Assembly: GCF_007954625.1 (NCBI RefSeq)
Contig: NZ_CP042420.1
Span: 683,501-747,500 of the forward strand
Reading direction: 5' to 3'
From: Leuconostoc lactis
GTDB lineage: Bacteria; Bacillota; Bacilli; Lactobacillales; Lactobacillaceae
Length of the DNA: 64,000 nucleotides
How positions within the stretch are numbered: position 1 is the stretch's first letter; each line of letters starts with the position of its first letter. The notes under the pieces are model-generated. The model saw only the letters and a list, made by a program, of their open reading frames with translations, had not been told where the DNA came from and did no database searches. Below, in pieces: positions 1 to 6,978 of this stretch. The position numbers were made by a program, and so were the translations under genes.

Positions 1-1
1 C

Positions 2-70
2 GAAGTGATTGATGAAATGAAGGCTGGTAAGATTACTGGTCGTAAAGTGTTTGACTTCACAGTATTATAA
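2..70 (+). CDS. C-terminal end of a dehydrogenase, probably zinc-type alcohol dehydrogenase (partial)
   Basis: A frame open from the window edge reads 22 codons and stops at TAA 68-70. The tail contains EMKAGKITGRKVFDF, which resembles the C-terminal helix and last strand of medium-chain (MDR) alcohol dehydrogenases, where a (E/D)xMxxGKIxGRxVxDF pattern is usual. Only this tail is visible, so the catalytic and zinc sites cannot be checked, and another MDR reductase is possible. An intrinsic terminator follows at once. Confidence 0.5.
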   Translation, partial: EVIDEMKAGKITGRKVFDFTVL

Positions 71-72
71 GC

Positions 73-103
73 AAAAAATCGTCCACTCTTGGGCGATTTT
101 TTT
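73..103 (+). terminator. Intrinsic terminator after the dehydrogenase
   Basis: AAAATCGTCC pairs with GGGCGATTTT (one G:U pair) around a 6-7 nt loop, followed by a T run. It closes the transcript of the partial upstream gene. Confidence 0.8.
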
Positions 104-230
104 GTTCGTGTCAAGCGGCGCTTGGCTGTCTTGGACATAGCAGTTTTTGTATGCCTGTGTTAGAATTGGGTAACAAATGTATTGGAGGAAACGACCTTTT
201 TTCTGATGAAAGAGAGGTCAGTAATAAAGC

Positions 231-770
231 ATGCCATACTTTACACAACAACTTTTTAGCGGCCAGCGTGATCGTATTTTACGTGTTGTTGATACCGCCA
301 GTGCGGATCAAGCAACGGCTGGCTTTATCCACATCTTCGATGAGCGCCGCGTTTATGATTTTGACTATGCAACAGAGATAACGGAAGGGCGTATCACGCA
401 AGCAGAGTTTGACGTTGAAGGCGAAGCAAATAATACTTTTAGTGTTAATTTTATGCCAATCGTGAACGATGATGACGAAATTCCAGGCGAATTATTTGAA
501 GAGTGGGCTGCCTTAATTGGTCGTGAATACGCATTGATGCCACATGTGCATATCAATATGTATCAACAAGCCTTGAAGCCGGAAATTGAACAAGTTGATG
601 AGCCAACATTTGAAGCGCGTCTGTTAGAATTAATCACCCGTATTTTGGGTTCATCAATTGTCGGCTTTACTGAGAAGTCGCTCACGTTATTCCCAAGTTA
701 TTTAGTGCAAGAACAGCAAGCGGAACAAGCCCCACAAGGGCCAACAACCCAAATTATCTTGCCAGACTAA
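231..770 (+). CDS. Conserved hypothetical protein (179 aa), function unknown
   Basis: I do not recognise this family. The protein is acidic and soluble, with no signal peptide or membrane segment. It has an Asp/Glu-rich middle (VNDDDEIPGELFEEW) and a Gln/Ala/Pro-rich C-terminus. A GAGAGG stretch lies about 13 nt before the ATG, a longer spacing than usual. It stands alone between the dehydrogenase terminator and the promoter of the SAM-hydrolase/ECF operon, so context gives no hint of a job. Codon use resembles the neighbours. Confidence 0.75.
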   Translation: MPYFTQQLFSGQRDRILRVVDTASADQATAGFIHIFDERRVYDFDYATEITEGRITQAEFDVEGEANNTFSVNFMPIVNDDDEIPGELFEEWAALIGREYALMPHVHINMYQQALKPEIEQVDEPTFEARLLELITRILGSSIVGFTEKSLTLFPSYLVQEQQAEQAPQGPTTQIILPD

Positions 771-783
771 ACTAAGAAATAAA

Positions 784-812
784 TTGACATAAAATAAGAA
801 TTATCTTAAAAT
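784..812 (+). promoter_or_regulatory. Sigma-A promoter of the SAM-hydrolase/ECF operon
   Basis: TTGACA (784-789), 17-bp spacer, TAAAAT (807-812). The -35 is a perfect consensus. Transcription should begin near 819, giving a leader of about 180 nt before the first gene. Confidence 0.8.
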
Positions 813-819
813 AACAATA

Positions 820-1001
820 TGTTAATAAAGTGATGACGAGTCAACCATTTGGCTACTAACCGTCAAACAGGACGCTGGCCTGCACACCGGACTGTTTGTC
901 GTGCCCTGCTAATCAAAGTGATTAACAGGGTCTTTTTATTGGCAATATACTTGGAAGGAATAGTCTACAGGCGGATATCATCGCGTAGGCAAACGTGTTA
1001 T
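820..1001 (+). promoter_or_regulatory. Structured attenuator-like leader with internal terminator; class unassigned
   Basis: The leader holds a small hairpin (AGTCAA/TTGGCT, 839-854), then a longer one in which CAAACAG (about 864-870) pairs with CTGTTTG (about 891-897) and encloses CTGG/CCGG, and then a full intrinsic terminator at 904-937. The terminator lies before the start codon of the first gene, so readthrough must be controlled. I could not match it to T-box, SAM, TPP, FMN, lysine, purine, preQ1 or THF consensus sequences. A riboswitch or protein-dependent attenuator is inferred from position and structure only. Confidence 0.6.
904..937 (+). terminator. Intrinsic terminator inside the leader (attenuator)
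   Basis: CCCTGCTAATCA (904-915), a 3-nt loop, TGATTAACAGGG (919-930; one C/A mismatch), then TCTTTTT. It lies 65 nt upstream of the SAM-hydrolase start codon. Confidence 0.8.
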
Positions 1002-1865
1002 ATGACAAATAATCATCTCGTTTTACAAACGGATTTTGGCTTACAGGACGGGGCGGTAAGTTCAATGCGTGGTGTGGCTTACGGGGTAGCTAGTGATATA
1101 ATCATTAGTGACCTGACCCATGGCATCACACCGTTTAATATTTTTGAAGGGTCATTTCGATTGTTTCAAACATTTAGTTATTGGCCAGCCGGTACGGTAT
1201 TTGTCTCCGTTGTGGATCCTGGTGTGGGGTCTAAACGGCTCTCAATTATTGCCGAAACAACGGGTGGGCATTACATTGTGACGCCGGATAACGGGACGTT
1301 GTCGCATCTTTTGGCGCATGGGCTGATTGCGAGTGCTCGTGTTATTGATGAAACAACACAACGGCTACCGGGATCAGAAAAGTCTTCGACATTTCATGGT
1401 CGTGATATTTATGCTTACAACGGGGCGCAGTTAGCCAGTGGGCAAATTCAGTACACCGATTACCAACAAGTATTGCCAGTTGACCAATTGGTGAAGTTGC
1501 CAATGCAACCAGGGCGCTATCAAACGACAGCAGCTGGGGTTGCGCAGTTAGTTGGGAATATTGATATTACTGATGTTAATTTTGGCTCATTGTGGTCAAA
1601 TATTCCCGTAAAAGAATTTGAAAAATTCAATTTAGCATATGGGGATGTCTTGCGTGTCCAAATTCAACATCAAGGGCATACCATGTTTGATGACGTCTTA
1701 CCTTATGTGCATACGTTTACGGACGTGGCGCCAGGGGAACCGTTAATTTATATTGACTCCGTCTACACCGTGGCGTTTGGTGTGCATACGGGTAGTTTTG
1801 AACAAACTTATCATGTGGGTGCTGGACCTGAATGGGCGGTTACCCTAACAAAAGTGTCGGCGTGA
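1002..1865 (+). CDS. SAM hydroxide adenosyltransferase family protein (DUF62)
   Basis: The 287-residue protein starts MTNNHLVLQTDFG and carries the DUF62 landmarks: TDFGLQDGAVSSMRG near the N-terminus, VDPGVGS around residue 70, VTPDNGTLSHL near 95, and STFHGRDIYA near 130. Family members split S-adenosylmethionine into adenosine and methionine with water, and are related to fluorinase and chlorinase. The frame is open back to a TTG at 849, but that extension runs through the leader terminator, so ATG 1002 is preferred; its Shine-Dalgarno is weak. The gene heads an operon with ECF transporter genes, which suggests the imported compound is linked to SAM, methionine or adenosine. Exact substrate coupling is inference. 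Confidence 0.85.
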   Translation: MTNNHLVLQTDFGLQDGAVSSMRGVAYGVASDIIISDLTHGITPFNIFEGSFRLFQTFSYWPAGTVFVSVVDPGVGSKRLSIIAETTGGHYIVTPDNGTLSHLLAHGLIASARVIDETTQRLPGSEKSSTFHGRDIYAYNGAQLASGQIQYTDYQQVLPVDQLVKLPMQPGRYQTTAAGVAQLVGNIDITDVNFGSLWSNIPVKEFEKFNLAYGDVLRVQIQHQGHTMFDDVLPYVHTFTDVAPGEPLIYIDSVYTVAFGVHTGSFEQTYHVGAGPEWAVTLTKVSA

Positions 1866-1886
1866 TCTAAAAAGCGAGGGAATAAT

Positions 1887-2453
1887 ATGCAAAAGAAGCA
1901 ACAAAAAGCTGGCTTTTCAGTGCGGTCAGTCGTTGCCACAGGAATTGGGGCGGCTGTATTCTTTGTGTTAATGAAATTTATTGCCATTCCAACTGGCGTA
2001 CCGAATACCACTATTAACGTGGCGGAAGGTTGGTTGGCCTTAATAGCGAGTTTATTTGGGCCGCTCGTCGGTCTGCTGGTCGGCATCATTGGGCACACCT
2101 TAAATGATGCGGTCACTTATGGCGCACCGTGGTGGTCTTGGGTGATCGCTGATGGTGTTTTTGGTTTCCTGTTAGGATTGAGTAAAAAATCGCTTGCCTT
2201 GGAATATGGCACATTAACGACTAAAAAAATTATTCAATTTAACATTTGGCAAGCGGTGGCCAATGTCATTGCTTGGGTGATTATCGCCCCACTTGGTGAC
2301 ATTTTAATCTACAAAGAAGCCGCTCAAAAAGTTTTCTTGCAAGGTGTTGTGGCGGCAGCTGTGAACACGATTTCTGTGGCGGTTATCGGCACACTTTTGT
2401 TAATCGCTTACGTCAAGTCTCGACCAAAAAAGAGCAGTTTGCGTAGCGAGTAA
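1887..2453 (+). CDS. ECF transporter S component, UPF0397/ECF-ribofla_trS family
   Basis: This 188-residue hydrophobic protein has about five to six membrane helices and the UPF0397 hallmarks: [24 protein letters not shown], then [22 protein letters not shown] components bind a vitamin or other small nutrient and dock onto an energising AAT module. Databases often label this family 'riboflavin transporter', but that substrate is not demonstrated for it, and the partner SAM-hydrolase argues for a methionine- or nucleoside-related ligand. The SD GAGGGA lies six bases before ATG. The ATPase and T genes follow, so this is a group-I-like ECF system with its own energising module. Confidence 0.85.
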   Translation: MQKKQQKAGFSVRSVVATGIGAAVFFVLMKFIAIPTGVPNTTINVAEGWLALIASLFGPLVGLLVGIIGHTLNDAVTYGAPWWSWVIADGVFGFLLGLSKKSLALEYGTLTTKKIIQFNIWQAVANVIAWVIIAPLGDILIYKEAAQKVFLQGVVAAAVNTISVAVIGTLLLIAYVKSRPKKSSLRSE

Positions 2454-2499
2454 ATCAGCAAGCGTTGCTTGCGTACATATCTTATCAATAAGGGGCATT

Positions 2500-4245
2500 A
2501 TGGCAACACCACTCATTGAATTTAAAAACGTGACATTTAAATATCATGCGCAAGCAGAACCGACCTTGCATGACGTGAGTTTCCAAATTTTCCCTGGCGA
2601 AAAAGTTTTGATTGCGGGCGCCTCTGGTTCCGGTAAAACCACGTTACTGCGTTTGCTTAATGGTCTGATTCCGCATGCTTATGCGGGCGATATTTCTGGG
2701 GAAATGATACTTAACGGTCGCGACATTTCAGCGCAAAGTTTATTTGAGTTATCATTGCAAGCGGGAACGGTTTTACAAGATACTGACGCGCAATTTGTTG
2801 GCTTGACGGTTGCTGAAGACATTGCGTTTGCTTTGGAAAATGATCAACAACCGGTTGCGCGCATTAAAGCAGAGGTGGCCAAATGGGCAAAGCGCTTTGG
2901 TTTAAGTAATCGGCTAGAGTTGGCACCACAAATGCTGTCAGGTGGTCAAAAACAACGCACAGCCATGGCGGGTGTGTTGGTTGATGATGGTAAATTACTC
3001 TTATTTGATGAACCATTAGCCAGCTTAGATCCAGCAGCGGGCTGGGATGCGATGACCATGATTGATCAATTGCAAGCAGATCGTGATTTGACGGTGGTGA
3101 TTATCGAGCACCGGATTGAAGAAGTATTACGTGCCAATGTGGATCGGATTATTGTGATGTCTGAAGGCCGTATCGTGGCTAATGACACGCCAACTGCCAT
3201 TATTCAAGCTGGTATTTTGCCACAGTATGGCTTAGATGAGCCGCTGTATGTGCAACTGTTGCGGCGGGCACAAGTCGATGTCGCCCATTTGCCACATGTC
3301 GCGGATGTTCAAAAAGTTGAAGTTGCAGACCACCAATCAGCGATTGCCAAATTGCGCGTACCGGTGCAAACAACCGTTGTCCAGCAACCGCAACTGACAC
3401 TTTCAAATGTTGACTTTAGCTATGACCCGCGCCAGCCACTCTTTCAAAATCTTAATCTCACCATCAACCGTGGGGAAATTGTCGGCATTGTTGGGAAAAA
3501 TGGTTCTGGTAAAACCACCTTATCGCATCTCTTGACCGGCTTTTTAATGCCTGATGCGGGGGATATTCGCCTCGCAGGGCAGTCGGTTTTAGGCCAATCA
3601 ATTAAGACACGGGCCGAGCAGATAGGTTATGTGTTACAAAATCCCAATCATATGATTACAAAGAGTACGGTTTTTGATGAAGTGGCAAGTGGTTTGGTGT
3701 TACGACAGGTAGATCCGGCTGAGATTGAGCAAAAGGTGCGGTCAGTTTTGCGCCTGCTTGATCTTGACGGGATGCGTAATTGGCCAATTGGCGCTTTGAG
3801 TTTTGGACAAAAAAAGCGTGTGACCATTGCGGCAGTTTTGGTACTTTCGCCACAAATCCTCATTTTGGATGAACCGACAGCAGGTCAAGATGCCACGCAT
3901 ACACAAGAGTTGTTGACGTTTTTGACGGCCATCAATCGTCAAGAACACGTCACTATTATCATGATTACACACGACATGCATTTGCTGGCTAATTTTGTGC
4001 AGCGCGCGTTAGTGGTGGTTGATGGCCAGCTATTAGCAGATACCACGCCGGCTGAATTATTAGCGGATGAAGCGTTGGTACAAGCGGCGAGTTTACGGAC
4101 GACAAGTATTTATCAGTTAGCTAATCGCTTACAAATTGCCCATCCTGAGGAATTGAACGCGGCCGTATTACAGCACACAGCATCTGTTTTGGGTGAAGAC
4201 AAAAAATCCTTATCAAAACAAGCACATGAGAGCAACGATGAATAA
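2500..4245 (+). CDS. ECF transporter duplicated ATPase (A-A fusion)
   Basis: The 581 residues contain two ABC ATPase domains in one chain, as in YkoD-type proteins. Domain 1 has Walker A GASGSGKTT (about 40-48), signature LSGGQKQR (about 146) and Walker B LLLFDEP (about 166). Domain 2 has Walker A GKNGSGKTT (about 330), signature LSFGQKKR (about 432) and Walker B ILILDEP (about 455). The second signature has Phe for the first Gly. Both domains otherwise look catalytic. It powers uptake by the neighbouring S and T proteins. Its last bases overlap the T gene, indicating translational coupling. Confidence 0.92.
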   Translation: MATPLIEFKNVTFKYHAQAEPTLHDVSFQIFPGEKVLIAGASGSGKTTLLRLLNGLIPHAYAGDISGEMILNGRDISAQSLFELSLQAGTVLQDTDAQFVGLTVAEDIAFALENDQQPVARIKAEVAKWAKRFGLSNRLELAPQMLSGGQKQRTAMAGVLVDDGKLLLFDEPLASLDPAAGWDAMTMIDQLQADRDLTVVIIEHRIEEVLRANVDRIIVMSEGRIVANDTPTAIIQAGILPQYGLDEPLYVQLLRRAQVDVAHLPHVADVQKVEVADHQSAIAKLRVPVQTTVVQQPQLTLSNVDFSYDPRQPLFQNLNLTINRGEIVGIVGKNGSGKTTLSHLLTGFLMPDAGDIRLAGQSVLGQSIKTRAEQIGYVLQNPNHMITKSTVFDEVASGLVLRQVDPAEIEQKVRSVLRLLDLDGMRNWPIGALSFGQKKRVTIAAVLVLSPQILILDEPTAGQDATHTQELLTFLTAINRQEHVTIIMITHDMHLLANFVQRALVVVDGQLLADTTPAELLADEALVQAASLRTTSIYQLANRLQIAHPEELNAAVLQHTASVLGEDKKSLSKQAHESNDE

Positions 4246-5071
4246 CTTATTTGGGTACAAACAACGAGATACATGGTTAAACCAAACAACAGGCACTGCC
4301 AAGTTGATTGGTTTTTTAGCTTTGACAACGATTGGGATGATTTCGTATGATCCACGGTTTTTATTTGGACTGGGAATTTTGGCCATCTTGTTACTGCGAA
4401 GTGCCAAAATTAAATATCGTGAATACGCCTTTATGCTGAAGTTAGTCTTGTTTTTTGCCATCATTAACTTGGTGATGGTCGCGGTTTTGGCCCCTCAGTA
4501 CGGCGTGCAACTTTATGGGACGCGCCATGTGCTTTTGGGTCGCGGGTATTGGGCGTTGACACAGGAGCAAGTCTTCTATGAGTTAAATCTCTTGTTGAAA
4601 TACTTGTTCTCGTTGCCGTTAGCCATTATCTTGTTATTTACGACGAATCCGAGCGAATTTGCCGCGAGTTTGAACAAGATTGGCGTACCTTATAAAATTG
4701 CGTATGCATTTGCGATTACATTGCGCTATATTCCAGATGTTCAAAGTGATTACCGGACCATTAGTTTGGCTCAGCAGGCACGGGGTTATGAGATTTCTAA
4801 GCAGGCCTCGCTATGGGCACGTGCCAAAGGGGCCGTGCAAATTATTTTACCGCTCGTTTTTACCAGTCTAAATCGCATCGATACGATTAGTCAGGCCATG
4901 GAATTGCGCCGGTTTGGTCGTGAAAAAGGCCGCACGTGGTATCAAGAACAGCCATTCCGAATGCGTGATGTCGGGGTTGTGATGGGTGCCATTGTTGTCG
5001 TTGTTATCGGCGTGATGCTACTGTTTATGGATCATGGTCGGGTATATAATCCCTTCCGTCCTGTCGGGTAA
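4238..5071 (+). CDS. ECF transporter T component (transmembrane scaffold)
   Basis: A 277-residue membrane protein with about five to six helices and two cytoplasmic coupling motifs, ARGYEIS near residue 185 and MELRRFGREKGRT near 222. These match the Ala-Arg-Gly signatures by which T proteins grip the two ATPase domains. The start was set at ATG 4238, which overlaps the ATPase stop by eight bases and has GAGAG upstream; a longer frame begins at 4193 and an ATG at 4226 is also possible. It completes the S-A-T set encoded from 1887. Confidence 0.9.
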   Translation: MNNLFGYKQRDTWLNQTTGTAKLIGFLALTTIGMISYDPRFLFGLGILAILLLRSAKIKYREYAFMLKLVLFFAIINLVMVAVLAPQYGVQLYGTRHVLLGRGYWALTQEQVFYELNLLLKYLFSLPLAIILLFTTNPSEFAASLNKIGVPYKIAYAFAITLRYIPDVQSDYRTISLAQQARGYEISKQASLWARAKGAVQIILPLVFTSLNRIDTISQAMELRRFGREKGRTWYQEQPFRMRDVGVVMGAIVVVVIGVMLLFMDHGRVYNPFRPVG

Positions 5072-5092
5072 TTGGTTTTAGACAGGACACTG

Positions 5093-5121
5093 TTGACAAC
5101 ACGAACACGTGTTCTTATAAT
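5093..5121 (+). promoter_or_regulatory. Consensus promoter with LexA (SOS) box in its spacer
   Basis: TTGACA (5093-5098), 17-bp spacer, TATAAT (5116-5121): a perfect sigma-A promoter. The spacer holds CGAACACGTGTTCT at 5102-5115. It contains the 12-bp perfect palindrome GAACACGTGTTC and fits the Gram-positive LexA box CGAACN4GTTCG except for the last base. An operator here would block RNA polymerase directly. SOS control is inferred from the site. Confidence 0.8.
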
Positions 5122-5156
5122 GAAGTAAGTAATGCTAGGTAGTGGAGGAAAATGTT

Positions 5157-5462
5157 ATGCAACAGCAAACCTTTCGTCGCGCGTTAGAAGCCGCTATTTC
5201 AGCACAAAGCGTGGCAACGGTTGTCGATAAAGCTTATGCGTTTCAAGTCGAAAAAAATAATCAACGTCTTGCAAGAGCGCGCTATGGTACAGTAAAATTG
5301 GCGCGCGAAGCGGATGCGATGTGGGATGGGATTGTGGCGAATATCCATGCGGGGATGTCTGGTCGATCAGACGACCAGATTTTAGCACAGTTAAAAGATC
5401 CCGATTTTATTGATACGTTGGAAGAAGCGTTAGCGGAAATTGACTTTGTACCGGAAGATTAA
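5157..5462 (+). CDS. Predicted SOS-regulated small protein (101 aa), function unknown
   Basis: The protein is soluble and mostly helical by composition, acidic toward the C-terminus (EEALAEIDFVPED), and has no membrane segment. I do not recognise the family. ATG 5157 was chosen because GGAGG lies eight bases upstream; the frame also opens at GTG 5142, but that codon sits inside the SD. The gene is monocistronic with a perfect promoter carrying a LexA-type operator, so induction after DNA damage is the main clue. It lacks the LysM and transmembrane features of YneA-type division inhibitors and does not look like a DNA polymerase or UvrX. Confidence 0.75.
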   Translation: MQQQTFRRALEAAISAQSVATVVDKAYAFQVEKNNQRLARARYGTVKLAREADAMWDGIVANIHAGMSGRSDDQILAQLKDPDFIDTLEEALAEIDFVPED

Positions 5463-5521
5463 GTGATTTGCGGATAAACAACGTATTATTGATTAACCAA
5501 GTGGCTAATTCTGCGAAACAC

Positions 5522-5551
5522 TTGAAATGTATAGCTGTTCTGTAGTACAAT
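5522..5551 (+). promoter_or_regulatory. Promoter of rpsF-ssb-rpsR
   Basis: TTGAAA (5522-5527), 18-bp spacer, TACAAT (5546-5551). It predicts a leader of about 70 nt before rpsF. Confidence 0.65.
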
Positions 5552-5563
5552 TAATAATTGTGA

Positions 5564-5619
5564 ACGCACAAAAGTGCGTACACTCCTTGCAGCCAAGGCT
5601 GCCAGAGACCAAAAGGAGG
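5564..5619 (+). promoter_or_regulatory. rpsF leader structure masking the Shine-Dalgarno
   Basis: A hairpin ACGCAC/GTGCGT (5564-5579) is followed by CTCCTT (5583-5588), which can pair with AAGGAG (5613-5618), the rpsF Shine-Dalgarno. The inner stem is GCAGCC/GGCTGC (5589-5602). Autogenous control of rpsF by the S6:S18 complex through a leader RNA is known in many bacteria. Assigning this leader to that class is inference, since I could not confirm the conserved CCG element. Confidence 0.6.
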
Positions 5620-5628
5620 AAATAAAAC

Positions 5629-5925
5629 ATGGCTACATCATACGAATTGACTTACATCGTTCGCCCTGATATCGAAATGGATGCAAAGAAAGCGCTCGTA
5701 GAACGCTTTGATGGTATCTTGACTGATAATGGTGCAACAATCTCAAAGTCAGCTGATTGGGCAACACGTCGTTTTGCTTATGAAATTGCTGGTTACCGCG
5801 AAGGCGTATACCACGTAATCGATTTCACTGCAGAAGACGACGCAGCAATCAACGAATTTGATCGTTTGGCAAAGATCTCACAAGACATCTTGCGTCACAT
5901 GATCGTTAAGCGCGACGCAGAATAA
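5629..5925 (+). CDS. rpsF: 30S ribosomal protein S6
   Basis: The 98-residue sequence begins [17 protein letters not shown] and keeps the S6 pattern [24 protein letters not shown]6 binds the platform of the 30S subunit as a heterodimer with S18, whose gene rpsR is two genes downstream. The SD AGGAGG sits ten bases before the ATG and may be masked by the leader hairpin. The order rpsF-ssb-rpsR is the standard Firmicutes arrangement. Confidence 0.98.
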   Translation: MATSYELTYIVRPDIEMDAKKALVERFDGILTDNGATISKSADWATRRFAYEIAGYREGVYHVIDFTAEDDAAINEFDRLAKISQDILRHMIVKRDAE

Positions 5926-5958
5926 TTCTGGTATTCCACTGGTGAAGGAGCTTTTGAT

Positions 5959-6504
5959 ATGATTAATCGAGTAGTATTGATTGGGCGATTGACCCGTGAT
6001 GTGGAATTACGTTATACCCAATCGGGTACAGCAGTCGGCACGTTTAGTTTGGCGGTTAACCGTCAATTCACCAACCAAGCTGGTGAACGTGAAGCTGACT
6101 TTATTAACGCCGTTATTTGGCGTAAAGCAGCTGAAAATTTTGCAAACTTTACTGGAAAAGGTGCACTAGTTGCCGTTGAAGGGCGTTTGCAAACACGGAA
6201 TTATGAAAACAACCAAGGACAACGTGTTTACGTGACCGAAGTTGTCGTTGATAATTTCTCATTACTTGAATCACGTGCTGAAAGTGATAAGCGACGCGCC
6301 CAAAACGGGTCGTCAGAACCATCTCACCAAGGTGGTGCGTCATTCGGTGCGCCAAGTGATAATGCATTTGGTGGCGTTGATCCGTTTGCTACGGCTAGCC
6401 AAGCTAACCCACAAGCGGCAACACCAACAAATGATGCCCCTAACCCATTTGCGGCGAGTGGCAAAACAGAAATTGATATATCAGATGATGATTTACCATT
6501 TTAA
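5959..6504 (+). CDS. ssb: Single-stranded DNA-binding protein
   Basis: A 181-residue SSB. The OB fold covers about residues 1-108, starting [23 protein letters not shown] and including the conserved [15 protein letters not shown] Gly/Asn/Gln/Pro-rich linker follows, and the acidic tip DDDLPF is the docking tail for replication and repair partners. It protects ssDNA at replication forks. It lies between rpsF and rpsR with its own SD (GAAGGAG), so its level follows the ribosomal operon. Length and tail are typical for the main replicative SSB. Confidence 0.98.
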   Translation: MINRVVLIGRLTRDVELRYTQSGTAVGTFSLAVNRQFTNQAGEREADFINAVIWRKAAENFANFTGKGALVAVEGRLQTRNYENNQGQRVYVTEVVVDNFSLLESRAESDKRRAQNGSSEPSHQGGASFGAPSDNAFGGVDPFATASQANPQAATPTNDAPNPFAASGKTEIDISDDDLPF

Positions 6505-6540
6505 AATATAACTTACAACACTACGAAAGGAGCTTTAATC

Positions 6541-6825
6541 ATGTCAGAACAAAACTCACGTCCACAAAATTCAGAACGTCCACAACGTTCACGTCGCCCA
6601 CAAGGCGGCCCACGTCGTCGTCGTAAGGTTGACTACATTGCAGCTAACCACATCGAATTCATCGACTACAAGAACACAGAATTGTTGGAACGCTTTATCT
6701 CAGAACGTGGTAAGATCTTGCCACGTCGTGTGACTGGTACTTCAGCCAAGAACCAACGTAAAGTGACAACTGCAATCAAGCGTGCACGTATCATGGCTTT
6801 GTTGCCATTCGTGACAGAAGACTAA
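6541..6825 (+). CDS. rpsR: 30S ribosomal protein S18
   Basis: 94 residues. The S18 core [41 protein letters not shown] and the end [15 protein letters not shown] are all present. The N-terminal ~25 residues form an Arg/Pro/Gln-rich extension ([18 protein letters not shown]) longer than in Bacillus. S18 partners S6 on the 30S platform. The SD GAAAGGAG is well placed, and the operon ends with a strong terminator just downstream. Confidence 0.98.
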   Translation: MSEQNSRPQNSERPQRSRRPQGGPRRRRKVDYIAANHIEFIDYKNTELLERFISERGKILPRRVTGTSAKNQRKVTTAIKRARIMALLPFVTED

Positions 6826-6842
6826 TCTTTGACGCGCGATTG

Positions 6843-6875
6843 AGAGACTCAGATTTTTATCTGAGTCTCTTTTTG
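6843..6875 (+). terminator. Intrinsic terminator of rpsF-ssb-rpsR
   Basis: AGAGACTCAGAT (6843-6854) pairs perfectly with ATCTGAGTCTCT (6859-6870), followed by T5. Confidence 0.92.
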
Positions 6876-6978
6876 TTTATTTTGGTAAATCGCAACTGTG
6901 GTAAAATAGTACAAGAAACATTTTGCCCTGGTAACAGTGGTTTAGGCAAAATGCTAGAGGAAGATGTAGGGGTTGCTT

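Noticed and set aside
849..1001. N-terminal extension of the SAM-hydrolase frame from TTG 849
   Set aside because: It runs through the leader hairpins and the intrinsic terminator; homologues start at MTNNHLVLQTDFG-like sequence.
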